Part shown: in pieces, positions 32,590 to 44,734 of the stretch
How positions within the stretch are numbered: position 1 is the first letter of the stretch
Layout: each line of letters opens with the position of its first letter
NCBI GenBank assembly: GCA_002104935.1
Contig: MCGT01000005.1
Location: forward strand, 372,001-436,000
Length of the DNA: 64,000 nucleotides
Source: Hesseltinella vesiculosa
Lineage: Eukaryota > Mucoromycota > Mucoromycetes > Mucorales > Cunninghamellaceae
Direction of reading: 5' to 3'
The notes under the pieces: generated by a model
Databases searched by the model: none
Told to the model about the DNA's origin: nothing
What the model saw: only the letters and a program-made list of their open reading frames with translations
Position numbers and translations under genes: made by a program

Positions 32590-34301
32590 ATGTACCTTTA
32601 CATTCCCATTCTTGATCGCCTTTCGTTTAGAGATTTTCAAAAGCAAGTTGACCATGTCGCCAATGATGAGCTCACGTCTTTCTTTTTTAGTATTGTGTTT
32701 GCGGTGGTGTTCTTTTTATTTGAAAGCTTGATTCGCATCATTGTCACGATCCTCCCCCAGTTTGTGATTGACAGTATCGATCGTCTGATTGCTAGGTAAG
32801 CTCACTTATCACCAAGCTTAGTACAGTCGGTGCTTGACCTGCTCATTGTTTGAGCTAGACACTTTCCATGGTTGCAAAAACTGGAAAAACAACCCCACGT
32901 CAGTCCCCTGGAAAAAGCAGAGACAACCGAAAAGATCATCCGTCTATGGTAAGGAGAAGCGAACGCAGGGCGGTTGTTTACTAGATTATTGGGGGTACAG
33001 GCAAGATTATGATTTTGAACAGCACTTGGTGCAAACAAGAGACGATTACTTGCTGTGCTTGCACCGAATCCCAGATGTCCAACGGAACGAACGCTGGCCA
33101 CCCCTGCAACGGGATATTGCGCGCTGGGATGGTCTAGAGATCGTCGACTGCTTGGACCAGTTCCCGCCAGTGAACAAGGCAGCTGGTAAGCCGGTGGTGC
33201 TGCTGTACCATGGCTTCTTGATGTCGTCGGAGATATGGGTTTGCAACGTCGATGAAATGCGAAATCTTGCGCTGGTGCTTGCTCGACGAGGGTATGATGT
33301 CTGGCTTGGGAATGCCCGAGGCAACAAATACAGCCAGGCCCATATGAAACTCAGTGCCACCGACCTGGCCTTTTGGAACTTCTCCTTGAATGAGTATGCT
33401 CTTTATGACCTGCCTGACACGGTGGATGTAAGGATGGCTGTTGACCAGTAAAAAGTGCTGACCCTCCTTTTTGACTTCAGTACATCCTTGGGCAGACGGG
33501 CCAGTCGCATTTGACTTACATCGGCTTCTCCCAAGGCACGGCACAAGGCTTCTCGTCCCTGTCGATCAACACAGCCCTGAACAAGAAAATCAATTTGTTT
33601 ATTGCCTTGGCCCCTGCCACCACGCCTTTGGGCTTACACCACCCGTTAATCGACGCCTTTGTCAAGGCGGCGCCGTCGGTGATCTATCTCATCTTTGGTC
33701 GCCGGATGCCTCTGGGCCTAGCCATGTTTTGGCAGCGGATGGTTAGCCCACCGATATTTGTCAAGATCATTGATATCTGCGTCCACTTTCTGTTTGGCTG
33801 GACAGGCCGCAACATGACGCCGTCACAAAAACTCGTCAGCTACCAGCATCTCTACAGTGCCACGAGTGTCAAATCGCTTGTGGTGAGAAAGAAAAAGGCA
33901 ACAAGGAAGAGCTGGCGCTGACTTTTTTTAAACGATAGCACTGGTTTCAAATTATTCGTACGGGTCAGTTTCAAATGTTTGACGAGATGCCAAGTCGCTT
34001 ACCGTTCAAGCGGTCTTCCAGCGTCACGGACCATGTGCCTCCCAAGTTTCCTACACGACAGATCAAGACGCCCATGGCTGTGTTTTATGGCGGCAGCGAC
34101 TCTTTGGTAAATTTCGGGGTTTTGTCACACGATTTGCCTAGGCCCTTGGCTTACATCAAAAGAATCGACGCGTGGGAACATTTGGATTTCGTTTGGGCCA
34201 CCGACATTGAAACGCTCGTCTACCCTGACATCTTCAAACTATTGGACCATTTCAACCCTGTGGCCAAAACTCGACAAGCTGGCAAAGAAAGAAATTCCTA
34301 G
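32590..34301 (+). CDS. Membrane-anchored acid lipase / steryl ester hydrolase
   Basis: Alpha/beta hydrolase of the acid lipase family, like yeast Tgl1/Yeh1/Yeh2, which release sterols or fatty acids from esters. Five exons (32590-32795, 32859-32948, 33001-33427, 33481-33882, 33939-34301) join to 495 aa. A membrane segment lies near residues 30-60 (SIVFAVVFFLFESLIRIIVT). The domain opens with DYLLCLHRIPD. The oxyanion motif is LLYHGFLMSSEIWV and GYDVWLGNARGNKYS follows. The nucleophile Ser is in YIGFSQGTAQG (GxSxG). The acid is likely in FYGGSDSLVN, and the His in WEHLDFVWA. Exact substrate is not readable from sequence. Confidence 0.93.
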
Positions 34302-34396
34302 GGCAGGAAGCACGCAAGAATTTATTAAAAGTACACGCATATATAAAAAAAAATAAAGAGGGGATGAGATGGAGGATGTTGAAAAACGTGAACACA

Positions 34397-36102
34397 TCAG
34401 AATGTGTATTGTTGATGAGGGCCTTGAGGACGACGAGGGGCAGGAGAACCAGCTGCTGCGTATTGAGGGAATGGACTTTGATGATAGGGAGCGGGGCTGT
34501 TGGAATAGTTTTGACCGAGGATGGGCTGGGATTGCTGACGATGAGGAGCTTGGGATGGATAGGTTTGTTGCGGAGAAGGTGCCTGACGAGGAGCTGGGGA
34601 TTGATAGGTTTGTTGCGGAGAGGGTGCCTGACGAGGAGAAGGGGCTTGTCGGTATTGCTGTTGGGGGGAGGCCGACGCATGCGAAAGACTGGGGCTTGAT
34701 TGCTGGTAGGGCTGCTGGTAGGGTTGCACGGCAGGGGAAGACATGGCGGGCGAGTTCATGGTGGCGGGGTTGGGTGAATAGCCAGCGGTGCGTGCGTAAG
34801 GACTGGCCGCCATGGGTGAAGGAGAATAGGAAGGCGGTTCGTATTTGTAACCGCCGGGGCTGTTGTAAGCTTGGGCTGGCGAGGGGATGGGCTGGTCATT
34901 GATGGCATAGGTGGTCATTTCAGAGTAGTAGTAATCGTTGCGCAGGGGGCGTTTGTCGCTGTAGGGGTCGACTTCGTCCAAGACCGGCAAGGTGGGGGCA
35001 GGGCTAGGTTCCTCGTAGTGATTTTTGGCGTCGTTGTAGGCGTTGTAGCGGCCACCTTTCTTGCGGTCGCGGACAGCACGTTTGCGTCGTTGTTTTTCCA
35101 ACATTTCGGTGATACGTTTGTCGATTTTGTGACAGCAGTATTCTTTAAGATTGCCTTGGATTTGACAAAAGACTGGGAAATACATAAGCACAGCCAGTAG
35201 CAGAGTCAACATGTTGATGACCCAATACAAGCAGGTGAAAGTCATGAGAATCAAAGAGATCCGTTGTTGCCAATCAGCACCATATTTGTCCAAGTCACTG
35301 GAGATTTCAAAGGCATCTATTTTTTTTTCAAAAAAAAAAGGCACGTCAAGATTCAATTTTTTTTTTTTCTATAGGCAACTTGCTTGTTTTAGCATTGGTC
35401 CAGGCAGATCGAAAAATAGCGTAAGCAGTCATTCCTGCAATGATTTGGCGAGGACCTTGAGCAATGAAAAGTCGTTTCCAGCCTGATAATGAAGCGGTTA
35501 GCAGGGCAATGAAAAAGAGGAGGGGCGTTACCTTTTAGGGTAAAAAAGACAAAAAAGGCGGACGAGTCACTGAACTTTCTTGAGCTTTGGATTTTGACAA
35601 AGAGACAGAAATTGCTGTAGTTTTGGACAGAAAGGTAACGAAAGACGATGCTGTTGCAGACGGCGTAAGAGATGTCACCGGTAGCCAGGACCATACGAGC
35701 TTTTCGAATGTCCCAAGCAAGGATTAAAAAGGATAGAATGATACACCCCACAAAGATCCATTTACTGATATCCAAAGGAATCGTTGGTGGCACAGACAGT
35801 GACCATTTCTATTCAAATAAAAAAAAACATGATCAGTAAAAAATCGGAAAGGTTTTACATAGTGTGTCCTTTTTTACGTTGTAGATAAGAAGAATGCCAG
35901 CCGACCAGATATCAGCAACGTAAGCAAGAATAGAAATGATGATAGCTATATACATAAGAAAGTAGCGGAACATGTACCAGCAGTTGTTTGTCCTGAAATC
36001 CTCCACGTCGAGGAAATCAAATTTGTGATCGGGCACGAATTCTCGTTTCCATTTAGGTCCTGACTGCAATAACTGACTTGCTCGATTCGTTTTCCTGCCC
36101 AT
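34397..36102 (-). CDS. KCH1: Kch1-family low-affinity potassium channel
   Basis: Fungus-specific plasma-membrane K+ transporter (KCH family; yeast Kch1/Prm6). Four exons (36102-35878, 35808-35532, 35482-35384, 35316-34397) join to 506 aa. HKFDFLDVEDFRTNNCWYMF, KWIFVGCIILSFLILAW and FFVFFTLKGWKRLFIAQGPR are family blocks, with hydrophobic segments at each and another near ISLILMTFTCLYWVINM. The C-terminal ~200 residues are a Pro/Gln/Tyr-rich cytosolic tail with imperfect repeats of QAPSPRQAPSPQQTYQ. Intron 3 has a GC donor (GCAAGT); no GT donor keeps the frame. Convergent with the lipase gene, 95 bp between stops. Confidence 0.9.
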
Positions 36103-36590
36103 CGTGCGGATTCTTTAAAATAAAATGAAAAAGAAAAAAGAAAAAAGGAGAGGGAGGGGTCAACAAGCTAAAATAAAAAAAAATAAAAAAAGGAGCAGAA
36201 AGAAAAGGAAAAGAGCAATAAAACTGGTTTGCCTATCAAATCAATTTTATTTAAGTTTTCAGTCCCACCTTTTTTTCCTTGTGTCACACTGCAAAAAAAG
36301 ACTTTGGGTCTTTTTGTTCCCTCCCCCCCCCCCAAAACACCCTATTTTAGCTCCCCTCCTTCCCACACCAACCTGTATCCCTCCAAGCCTCATAACCAGT
36401 AGGAAAAAAAAAAAAAAAAAAAAAAAAAACCTCAATAAAGCAAAAAAGTCTCCAACAAAGAGTGAAAGTGTGACGACGCCACGCACGCTTCTTGAAGAGA
36501 GACCCTTGCGGAGATTTAAACAGTTTCGTCAATGAGAGGAACAGATCCCTTTTTTTTTTTTTTCTTTTTCACAAAAAAGCGTATCTTGGT
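36103..36590. promoter_or_regulatory. Divergent promoter, KCH1 / formin
   Basis: About 490 bases between diverging genes. It contains a C-run, a ~27-A tract at 36403-36429 and an A/G-rich stretch at 36125-36220 that is the purine-rich complement of the KCH1 leader. No exon is visible. Confidence 0.35.
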
Positions 36591-39500
36591 ATGTCTGATT
36601 TCTTTGGCAGTCTCAGTAGAAAAAAGAGACCAAAATCGCCTCCTCCTCAAGGTAAAGTGCCATCTTCCAATGCCTCCATCACCTTGTCTCATCTGAGCCT
36701 CTTCTTAGGCGCCTATGGCACCAGTCGACCTTCATTTGATGGCAGTCGACGACCCTTTGTTTCCAGTCGCACAACCGTCGACCAACCCACGATTGATAGA
36801 CTGCCAGCAAACGAAACTATCGATGCCATGTTTGAACAAATGCTTGTAGGTCCATCTCTGCCTATTGAACTTGGTCAAAACGTGATAGGCATGGCAACTC
36901 ACCCATTCTCATAGGCACGACGAGGAATCAAAGATGAACGAGTACGAGAAAGCATGCTTGCCTGGGATTCACACAAGAAATGGCTCATGATCAACCAAGA
37001 CCGCCAGGCCGAAATCCTGGCCTCTGGCTCGTCTGGTAACGGCAGTGACCCTCCTCCCTTGATCAACGTCTTGGCCGAAAAAGCTGGCGAGATGTGGACC
37101 GCCACCGTCGACGCCGGCTCGCGTGCTGTCGAACGGCATTCCCATCGCCAGTCCTATCTCCATCCCACCCTCCCTCCTCCCACCTCTGTTTCTTTGGACT
37201 CTGCCCTCTCACAGGATCGTAACTCACCAGAATACTTTATCCGCAAGTTCATGGAAACCGACTTACGCGCCGTCACACCTACCTTGGCCTCCCATCTCGA
37301 AGTCAGTTTGCGCACGCGTCCCATCGAGTATGTTTTCAAATCAAAAAAAATGCCGACTTATATATAACCTTTTTTCTCGACTTCCTTTAGCTGGATCATC
37401 AAATTCATCGAACTCAAAGGCTTCCACGTCTTGATCTCTGGCCTGGCCACCATCAACCGTCAACCCAACCGCAAAGAGCTTCACCTGGAAACAGAAAGTG
37501 AACTCATCAAATGCATCAAAGTGTTATTGAACACAAGGGTAAAAAAAAAAAAAAAAAAATACGCCACACACGAAAAATTGTAACTTTTTTCTTTCTTTTT
37601 TCGCGCCCAAATGGATGTTTAGTGGGGTATTCGGGAAGCGATCAGCCAGCCACATTACATGCATACCTTGGTGTTTTCCTTGGTCAGTCCTCACTGGCAA
37701 ACACGAAAGAACACCTGCGATATGCTGTTCTTTTTGTGCCATTGTGAAGTACCTGTGGGCCATAGCCATGTGATCAAGGGCTTTGAATTGATGCAAGAAC
37801 AACGGCAGAGCCTAAGTATGTTCGACTCCTGGCTGAAAGATCTTGAAAACACTCTGGACGGGCGTGGACGCATGGGATCTCTCGTTGGCGCTAACGATGA
37901 CCTGAAACGTCTTGGTGTCTACAATGCCCCCGACAGCCACCTGAAAGAATATGCGGTATACCTCCATCTACTCCCTTACTGAAAACAGAAGTCTCACATG
38001 CTTTATCTTATAATGATAGCTGTCCAACATGATGCTGGTGAATGTCCTGACCAACGTGCCGGGGGACGTCCTGGAACGGATCCATTTACGCAACCTGCTC
38101 AACGCGTCTGGGATGGCCCGTATCCTGCCCAAGCTCGAAGCTTTGGATTACCACTACCTCAACATCCAGATCGATGCCTACAAAAACGCCTCCGAATCCG
38201 ACCTAGAAGAAACCTTTGGCGACGAATTGTCCATGTACAGCGAAGTGTCGGAGCCTCATGAGCTGTTAGATCTTATCTTGGACTCCATTGCCGACTGCCC
38301 CTCAGCCAACAGCTATTTGATCGAGACCCTGCGAAGCATGCTGTTGATCAAGGGCGAACCTGATCAAAAGCAAGTACCAAAAAAGACGCCGTCATGGCCC
38401 TAACCCTCCTTTTTTTTTTTTCATGACTAGAACGCATTACCATCAAATGATCAGTGAATTGGTCCATCAAGTTGTCATGGATCATCGTAGTAGCGCATCC
38501 AAGGAAGGTTTCAGCTCCAACTTTGGCGTGTCTGTGGGCCAGCTGATCCAAAAATTTGGTGATCTCGATCGTCTACGCACCTTGGAAGCACAAGAAGCTG
38601 AGCTGCGAGAACAACTCATCCGTTTGACGGCTGAAAACAAGGAATTGCGAATGCAGGTGGATCATGACCCAGCTCCTGCCCTGCCCGACAAGGACTATCC
38701 AGTAAAAAGCGGTAAGAAAGGATTGAGCCAACACTGAAATGTAAAACCAGGGCTGACTCCTCATTTCATATTATCCAGGAACACTCAACCTGAAGATGGA
38801 AAATGCCAGTTTACGTGCCTTGCTGCGCACTTCCAAAAACACGATTACCAGTCTCCAGCAGCAATTGCAGCAGCAGGACTCGGACGAAACTGCATCTGTC
38901 TCTGAAAAATCAACCTCGGTTGTGGTTGGCCAAGACTGGAAAATCACTGCTGGGCGACCTCCTGTACCACCTCACAAGGTAAAAAACACCTTTTGCATTG
39001 TTATAAATATGCTCATTTGGTTTTCTATTTTTGGCCATGTCCATTGCAGGTACCCAGCACTGACGTTACTCATAATGTTCAAGGTAACCACCCAAAAATA
39101 ATAGGCATGCATATTTGGGGGGGGGGGAGTGTTTAACATGCATTGTTTCTCCACTAGATGACGCCAAATCATCCACCGGATCCGGTATGACAGCAAAAAC
39201 AATGGGAAAGGGGCAAATCATTGGGTTAATTAATTGACACCCTTTACCTTTTCTTTTTTTTTTTTAACTGTCAGGCGTGGATGCACAAGTCGAAGCAAAT
39301 GATATTCCCCCTCCACCTCCTGCACCGCCAGGTATGGCAGTCAAAACAGCAATTTTTTTAGAGTTCACTCAATTTTTTCTATTCTCAGTGCCCGACTCGG
39401 TCTCCAAAAACGACCATATCCCACCGCCACCGCCACCTCCTCCCATTGGTAAAGTTGCACACATTAATTTCAATTGGACACCAATTTACATTTCTTTTAA

Positions 39501-40849
39501 CCTTTCCAGGTAATAACGCCATCCCGCCACCACCACCACCACCACCTGGTGGCGCCGGCATTCCTCCACCTCCTCGTAAGTCAACGCATTTTCATTGAAC
39601 CATCGGTACTCAAGTTCATTTTTCTGCAACGCATCACCAGCTCCTCCACCTGGTGGTGCCGGTATTCCTCCTCCACCTCCTCCACCTCCTGGCGGCCCTG
39701 GTATTCCCCCTCCACCTCCACCTCCTCCTGGTGGTGCTGGTATTCCTCCACCTCCACCTCCACCTGGTGGTGCAGGTATTCCTCCTCCACCACCTCCTCC
39801 TGGCGGCCCTGGCGGTCCTCCTCCCCCTCCCCCTCCTCCAGGTAAATGAATCAAATCTGCGGATAGCCTGATCCACGTCCTAACACTTGTCCTTGCTCGT
39901 AGGAGCTGGCGGGCCAAGAGCACCTCCTGTGCCATTGGGTCCTTTGCGTAAGGAGCTACGTCATTATCCTGAAATCAAGCTCAAGAATCTCCAATGGCAA
40001 AAGATGGATGCTCGAAGTGTGGACAAAACCATGTGGAAAACTGCCAAGGTCGACGACGACTCCATCGAAGACACGTTGGACGAAAAGGGTGTGTTTACCA
40101 ACATTCAAGAGCTCTTCCCTGCCAAGACCAACAACTTCTTTGAACGCCGTATGGCCAAAAAGGTGGAGGAAAAGAAGGATGCCGTCAAGTTCTTGGCTAA
40201 GGAAAAGGCTAAGAGTATTAGTAAGTCGCCCTCAACTGTCGTCTACTCCCTGCTCACTTTTTTCTATCTTTGACCTTGTAGGCATCGCCGTTTTACCCAA
40301 GGCCAGCAAATACGATACCTTTGAGCAAGTTAAGCGCGAAATCATGGGCATGAATGACGAACTGTGTACAGACACCTTACTGGGTAACCTGATCACGTTT
40401 GTCCCTGACAAGAACGACGATGCTAAACTGCTGGAGAAATATCTCAAATCATACCCTGAAAATCTGGATGAACTGGCCGAGCCTGAGCAATTCACTGTCG
40501 TGGTAAAGGAGCAAGAGCGAAGAGAAAAAAAAACGCTGAACTGATTCCCTCACGCTCTCTTTTTCAAGATGATGACCATGTATCGCTATGAGCATCGTAT
40601 TCAGTTCATGCTCTTCCGTATCCAATTCTGGGAACGATATGACCAACTGTTCAAGGTAACTAGCCCCACCATGACTGAAAACCTCGTGCGACAAAGGCAA
40701 GAACCTCATTTTTTCCTCTTGCATTGACTAGAACATGACTGTGGTTTTGGAAGTCTCGGATGCATTGAAAAACTCGATCAATTTTAGAGAGCTCCTTCAT
40801 GCAAGTTCGCTTTGATGGAAAAACCCCATGATGCTACCATGCTTACCGT

Positions 40850-40898
<49 letters not shown>

Positions 40899-42032
40899 CC
40901 GAGTAGATCATTCTTATTCTGGGCAATTACATGAATGGAAGCAGTTTGCAAGGCGGTGCCTTTGGTATGCGCTTGGCAAGTATCAACAAGGTAAGTAAGC
41001 TATTTTAGAGGGGTACGGATGATATTCACCCGACATGTTGCTCTTTTTATTTTAAAAAAAAAAACCATAGCTGATTGACACCCGTGCATCCACCACTTCC
41101 TCATTGACCTTGCTACATGTCTTGACTGGCATTGTGCGCCGTGATTTCCCTCATATCCTTGGATTCTTGGAAGATCTCAAGGAGGCGCCTCAAGCGGCTC
41201 GAGGTAAAGAGAAGCAAGGGTCAATCCTCGGACCAGCCGGGCAAGGACTCATTTTTTTTAATTGCATGACAGTGATGGCAAGTGTGAACGACATGGTGCA
41301 GCAATATACCGATATGCGACAGAACCTCAAGCAGCTGACACTGGAATTGGGCACTCAATGGCAGCAGGAAGATGTGACCTTGGACGAGGGCGACCGATTT
41401 GCCCAAGTGATGACTGAGCACCAAGAAGCCGCCAGTCAGCGATTCGAAGCCCTCGAGACTTTGTACCTCAACATGGACACCAAATGGAAAGAAACGATGA
41501 CCTACTATGGTGAAAACCCCAAGGTCATGCGACCTGACGACTTCTTTGGCTCTGTGGCCCTGTTTGTCCGCTCATGGAAAGACGCTGCCACTGCTCAAGA
41601 GAAACATCAGCAACGCATTGAGCGCGAAGAGAAGCGAAGACGCGATGACGAAGAGCGCAAACATCGCCTGGAAATGAAGAAGCAACAGAAACTGGCAGCC
41701 GAACAACCTCAATCTCCCCGTGTCACTGGCGTCGACATCAGTGAAGGTAAATCAGAGAAAGGCGAAAAAAGGACGAACAGCAAGCTCACATGCGCCTTTT
41801 TTTTTTTCATTCTTTTTTTTTAGATGCCACCACTGGTACGGATGCCGATCGCAACATGATGGATGATTTGTTGGCCAAACTTCGTGAAGGGGACGACCTC
41901 AAACCTCAAAAAGGACGCAAGAATCGATCTGGCCATCGCCAACATTCGCAACGTACACAGACCATCGAAAACGAAGTCGAATCCACACTCTCTGCCGAAG
42001 CCCTTCTACAATCCCTACAAACCGCATCCTAA
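36591..42032 (+). CDS. Diaphanous-type formin (GBD/FH3, FH1, FH2, DAD)
   Basis: Nucleates and elongates actin cables for polarised growth (Bni1/SepA type). I place 22 exons giving 1320 aa. GBD/FH3 covers roughly residues 60-450 (DAMFEQML, SPEYFIRKFMETDLRAVTP, HLKEYALSNMMLVNVL). Coiled coil follows (GDLDRLRTLEAQEAELREQL). FH1 at 39275-39950 has about seven poly-Pro runs spread over five small exons. FH2 begins LRKELRHYPEIKLKNLQWQK and has ILILGNYMNGSSLQGGAFG and KLIDTRASTTSSLTLLHVL. The DAD is MMDDLLAKLREGDDLK, followed by a basic patch. Introns at 38370 and 40801 have GC donors. The 57-nt intron 36652-36708 keeps frame if retained. Confidence 0.94.
40852..40896 (+). repeat. 45-nt uninterrupted T tract inside a formin intron
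   Basis: A run of 45 T in the GC-AG intron 40801-40906, 10 nt before its AG. It is the longest homopolymer in the window and forms an extreme polypyrimidine tract. Confidence 0.95.
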
Positions 42033-42847
42033 TTCACTCTTTCTCACTATCGCATCTTCCATGCGATCTATTTATTTGTACCATTTAAATTAAACGAGGA
42101 TCACATTCCTCTGCATCTCATTATTTCATTGACGCGCCCTGACCTCCATTGAAACACAACTATTTCCAAAAAGAGAATTTTTGGACAAATGAAGCCAGCA
42201 TTTAATCACCACTTTGGCGAGCTGCTATAGAGACTTCACATTTGGTGGGCTCGCATTTTGCTATCTCCATTCTGATCATGTACCGGCACAAGCTGCAACA
42301 GCGTTATGAGAAAGTCCGCGGAGATCAAACCTCGGCTGGGATACTCTTGACAGTAAAAAAAAAAACCTTCAAGAGAGCAGCCAGAGGTCGACTGGGTTGC
42401 ATTTGCCATACGCCACGCCAACAAGTAGCTCATCGATCAAACTTGCCCCAAATTTTATAAGAGGGTAACACATGGTGAGACGATGTCCTAGTTGAAAATT
42501 CAGATCGTTTAGACGCCGTGGCATCAACAGAAAGAGAAGCACGTCTGAAACATCATGTTTTTAATAAAAGAGACTCATCTGGAGTTAGATTGGTCTACCT
42601 TGGAGACACCCCTAATACACGTTCGAGAACGCGTCTGCAATTTGAGGAAGCCAAGGACATGCATGCGCTAATTGGCCTCAAGTGCAACCTGGCCAATCAC
42701 AAGTCCGACAGAGGAGGCGGGCTTTGTTTGGCTGGAGAAAAACACGATGGGTCTTTTTTGCTTGTCGAACCGTTGTTTCTTTTTTTTCAATTAGCATCCT
42801 CTCTTTTTTTTTCTGTTCAGACATTCGTTGCTCTTATACTATATATC
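42033..42847. other. Intergenic region, formin to NF-YB
   Basis: Holds the formin 3' end and the NF-YB promoter. A GGCCAATCAC (CCAAT) box at 42690-42699 lies about 150 nt before the NF-YB start and could be an autoregulatory NF-Y site. Open frames across the region show no protein-like composition. Confidence 0.35.
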
Positions 42848-43655
42848 ATGTCCAACAACTCTGGTGACGAAGCTGATTTTGATTTGAAGGAACAAGATCG
42901 TTTCCTTCCTATTGCAAAGTATATCAAAAAAATGACGGATCAGAAAGTCCACAATGCTATTATTGTTGGACTCATTTGCGTCTCTAACCTCCGTGTGATT
43001 GACCCTTTTTGTTATCGATAAATAGTGTGGCACGTATTATGAAAAAGTCATTACCGGATAATGCAAAGATTGCCAAAGAAGCCAAGGAATGCGTCCAAGA
43101 ATGCGTTTCTGAATTCATCTCATTCATCACTAGCGAATATCCTTTTTTTATTTAACCATTGTTTTGATCCTCAATGACGACTTATTTTGTTTTCCTTAAC
43201 TCTTGGGCCTTTTTTTTTTCTTTACAGCTAGCGATCGTTGTGCACAAGAAAAGCGAAAGACCATCAACGGCGAAGATATTCTCTGGGCCATGCAATCCCT
43301 TGGGTTTGAAAACTACGCTGAGGCTCTGAAGGTGTATTTGAGCAAATACCGCGAAGTAAGATATAACAATGTTGATCACAGGCCAGCTCACCATCGCTCT
43401 TTCCAGACCACAAAAAATTTGGATCGTGCCACAGGCAAAGAAAAGGAAGAAGATGGCCAAGGGCAGCAAATGTTCGCTACTGGTGATCAATCTGGCCTGG
43501 CCACTTCCTCGTTACCTCAAGCCAACTACTTCAATGGTAAGAATAAAAAAGTGATAAGCTATTCATCGGTGGTTGTCTAATTTTTTTTTTTTTTACGATT
43601 TTTAAATGATTTAGCTATGCCCAACACGTTCATGGACCAACAAAAGACTCAATAG
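42848..43655 (+). CDS. HAP3: CCAAT-binding factor subunit B (NF-YB/HAP3)
   Basis: Histone-fold subunit of the CCAAT-binding NF-Y/HAP complex. Five exons (42848-42918, 43026-43136, 43226-43355, 43407-43536, 43615-43655) join to 160 aa. The core runs from [18 protein letters not shown] through [15 protein letters not shown] and [19 protein letters not shown] to [10 protein letters not shown], near-identical to metazoan NF-YB. A short Gln/Ser-rich tail follows. Intron 2 is not GT-AG: it has AT-AC borders with minor-spliceosome signals. Those borders are the only ones that restore the conserved ITSEASDRC across the junction. Confidence 0.96.
43137..43225 (+). other. U12-type AT-AC intron in NF-YB
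   Basis: The 89-nt intron starts ATATCCTTTT, the U12-type 5' splice site. It has TTCCTTAAC at 43192-43200, the exact U12 branch-site consensus, and ends TTTAC. Splicing GA to A gives GAA-GCT-AGC-GAT, coding for EASD. No GT is near the donor, and the AG two bases beyond the AC would create an in-frame TAG. Confidence 0.9.
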
Positions 43656-43838
43656 TCTCGCCTCTCGTTTTTTTTTTTTTTTTCAGGCACTCTGATCTCC
43701 CCTTCTTCACAGTCGATTCATACAGTACGCGTATTAAATCAATTGACTGCCACCATTGAACCACGGGCTCCTCTTTTTTTTTTTTTTTTTCCTACGACGA
43801 GGCTTTACAAGGAAAAACGCAGGCGGTTTACTGGAAAT

Positions 43839-44492
43839 TTATTGTTTGATACCATATTGGGCTTTGTATTCCTTCATGAGGGTCAGTTCACTAGCGTAGG
43901 TACCCTTTTCTTCCATGAATTCCATGATGTGGTCCATGGTGATGATGGCGCGCACAGTGACCTTGTTGGCTTCTTCCACGGCTTGAATGGCGGATTTGCC
44001 CGAGCCATCGGGAGCAACTTCAGCACGATCCACAGCGACCAACACACCAGCCAGGTTGGCGTTATTGGCACGGATCAACTGGATGGATTCGTTGATGGCA
44101 GTACCAGCTGTGATGACATCATCGACCACGACGATGCGGCCTTCCAAGGGCGTGCCCACGATGTTGCCTCCTTCGCCATGATCTTTCTTTTCCTTGCGAT
44201 TAAACGAGTAGGGAGCTTCTTGGCCATGTTCGCTGGCAAGCGCAAGCGAGGTCGCACACACCAAAGGAATGCCCTTGTAAGCAGGACCAAACAGCACATC
44301 GTATTCGAAACCGCCATCGATCAAGGCAGCGGCGTAGAAGCGGCCAATGGCGCCCAAGGTCTTGCCACTGTTAAACAAACCGGCATTGAAAAAGTAAGGC
44401 GACACACGGCCAGACTTCAACACAAAAGAACCAAACTTGAGCACACCAAGATCCAAAGCAAATTCGATAAATTCTCGCTGATATTGTTTCAT
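43839..44492 (-). CDS. URA5: Orotate phosphoribosyltransferase
   Basis: Joins orotate to PRPP to form OMP, the step after DHODH in UMP synthesis. Single exon, 217 aa, the usual fungal length. MKQYQREFIEFALDLGVLKF and LKSGRVSPYFFNAGLF open the protein. VLFGPAYKGIPLV is an active-site loop and GRIVVVDDVITAGTAINESI is the PRPP-binding motif. A flexible catalytic loop is present at NRKEKKDHGEGG, with the Lys, Asp and His expected. No intron. It converges on NF-YB with ~180 bp between stops. Confidence 0.97.
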   Translation of the reverse strand: MKQYQREFIEFALDLGVLKFGSFVLKSGRVSPYFFNAGLFNSGKTLGAIGRFYAAALIDGGFEYDVLFGPAYKGIPLVCATSLALASEHGQEAPYSFNRKEKKDHGEGGNIVGTPLEGRIVVVDDVITAGTAINESIQLIRANNANLAGVLVAVDRAEVAPDGSGKSAIQAVEEANKVTVRAIITMDHIMEFMEEKGTYASELTLMKEYKAQYGIKQ

Positions 44493-44734
44493 TCTTTCAT
44501 CGCGAAAAAGAAAAAGAAGAGAATTGGAACAGAACGTTGGCGAGTATCTTAAAAAAAATCAGCAGTGGCTGAGTGCTTGAGTGCTGGAGAAAAAAGAACC
44601 ATTCTCCGACAATAGGCCTACAGCTTTCACAAAGACGTTTTGCGGACTTTGGGTTTCCGAGTGTCAAACAAGCCAAGACAAATTTGGCGATATTTATTTT
44701 TTTTTTGTCATTGACATTTTGTTTCGTGTCGAAT
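44493..44734. other. OPRT upstream region
   Basis: Short unique sequence between the OPRT start and the tandem array. The OPRT promoter must lie here or within the first array unit. Confidence 0.3.

Noticed and set aside
34369..34902. 177-codon plus-strand frame opposite the KCH1 tail
   Set aside because: Shadow of the Pro/Gln-rich KCH1 C-terminus.
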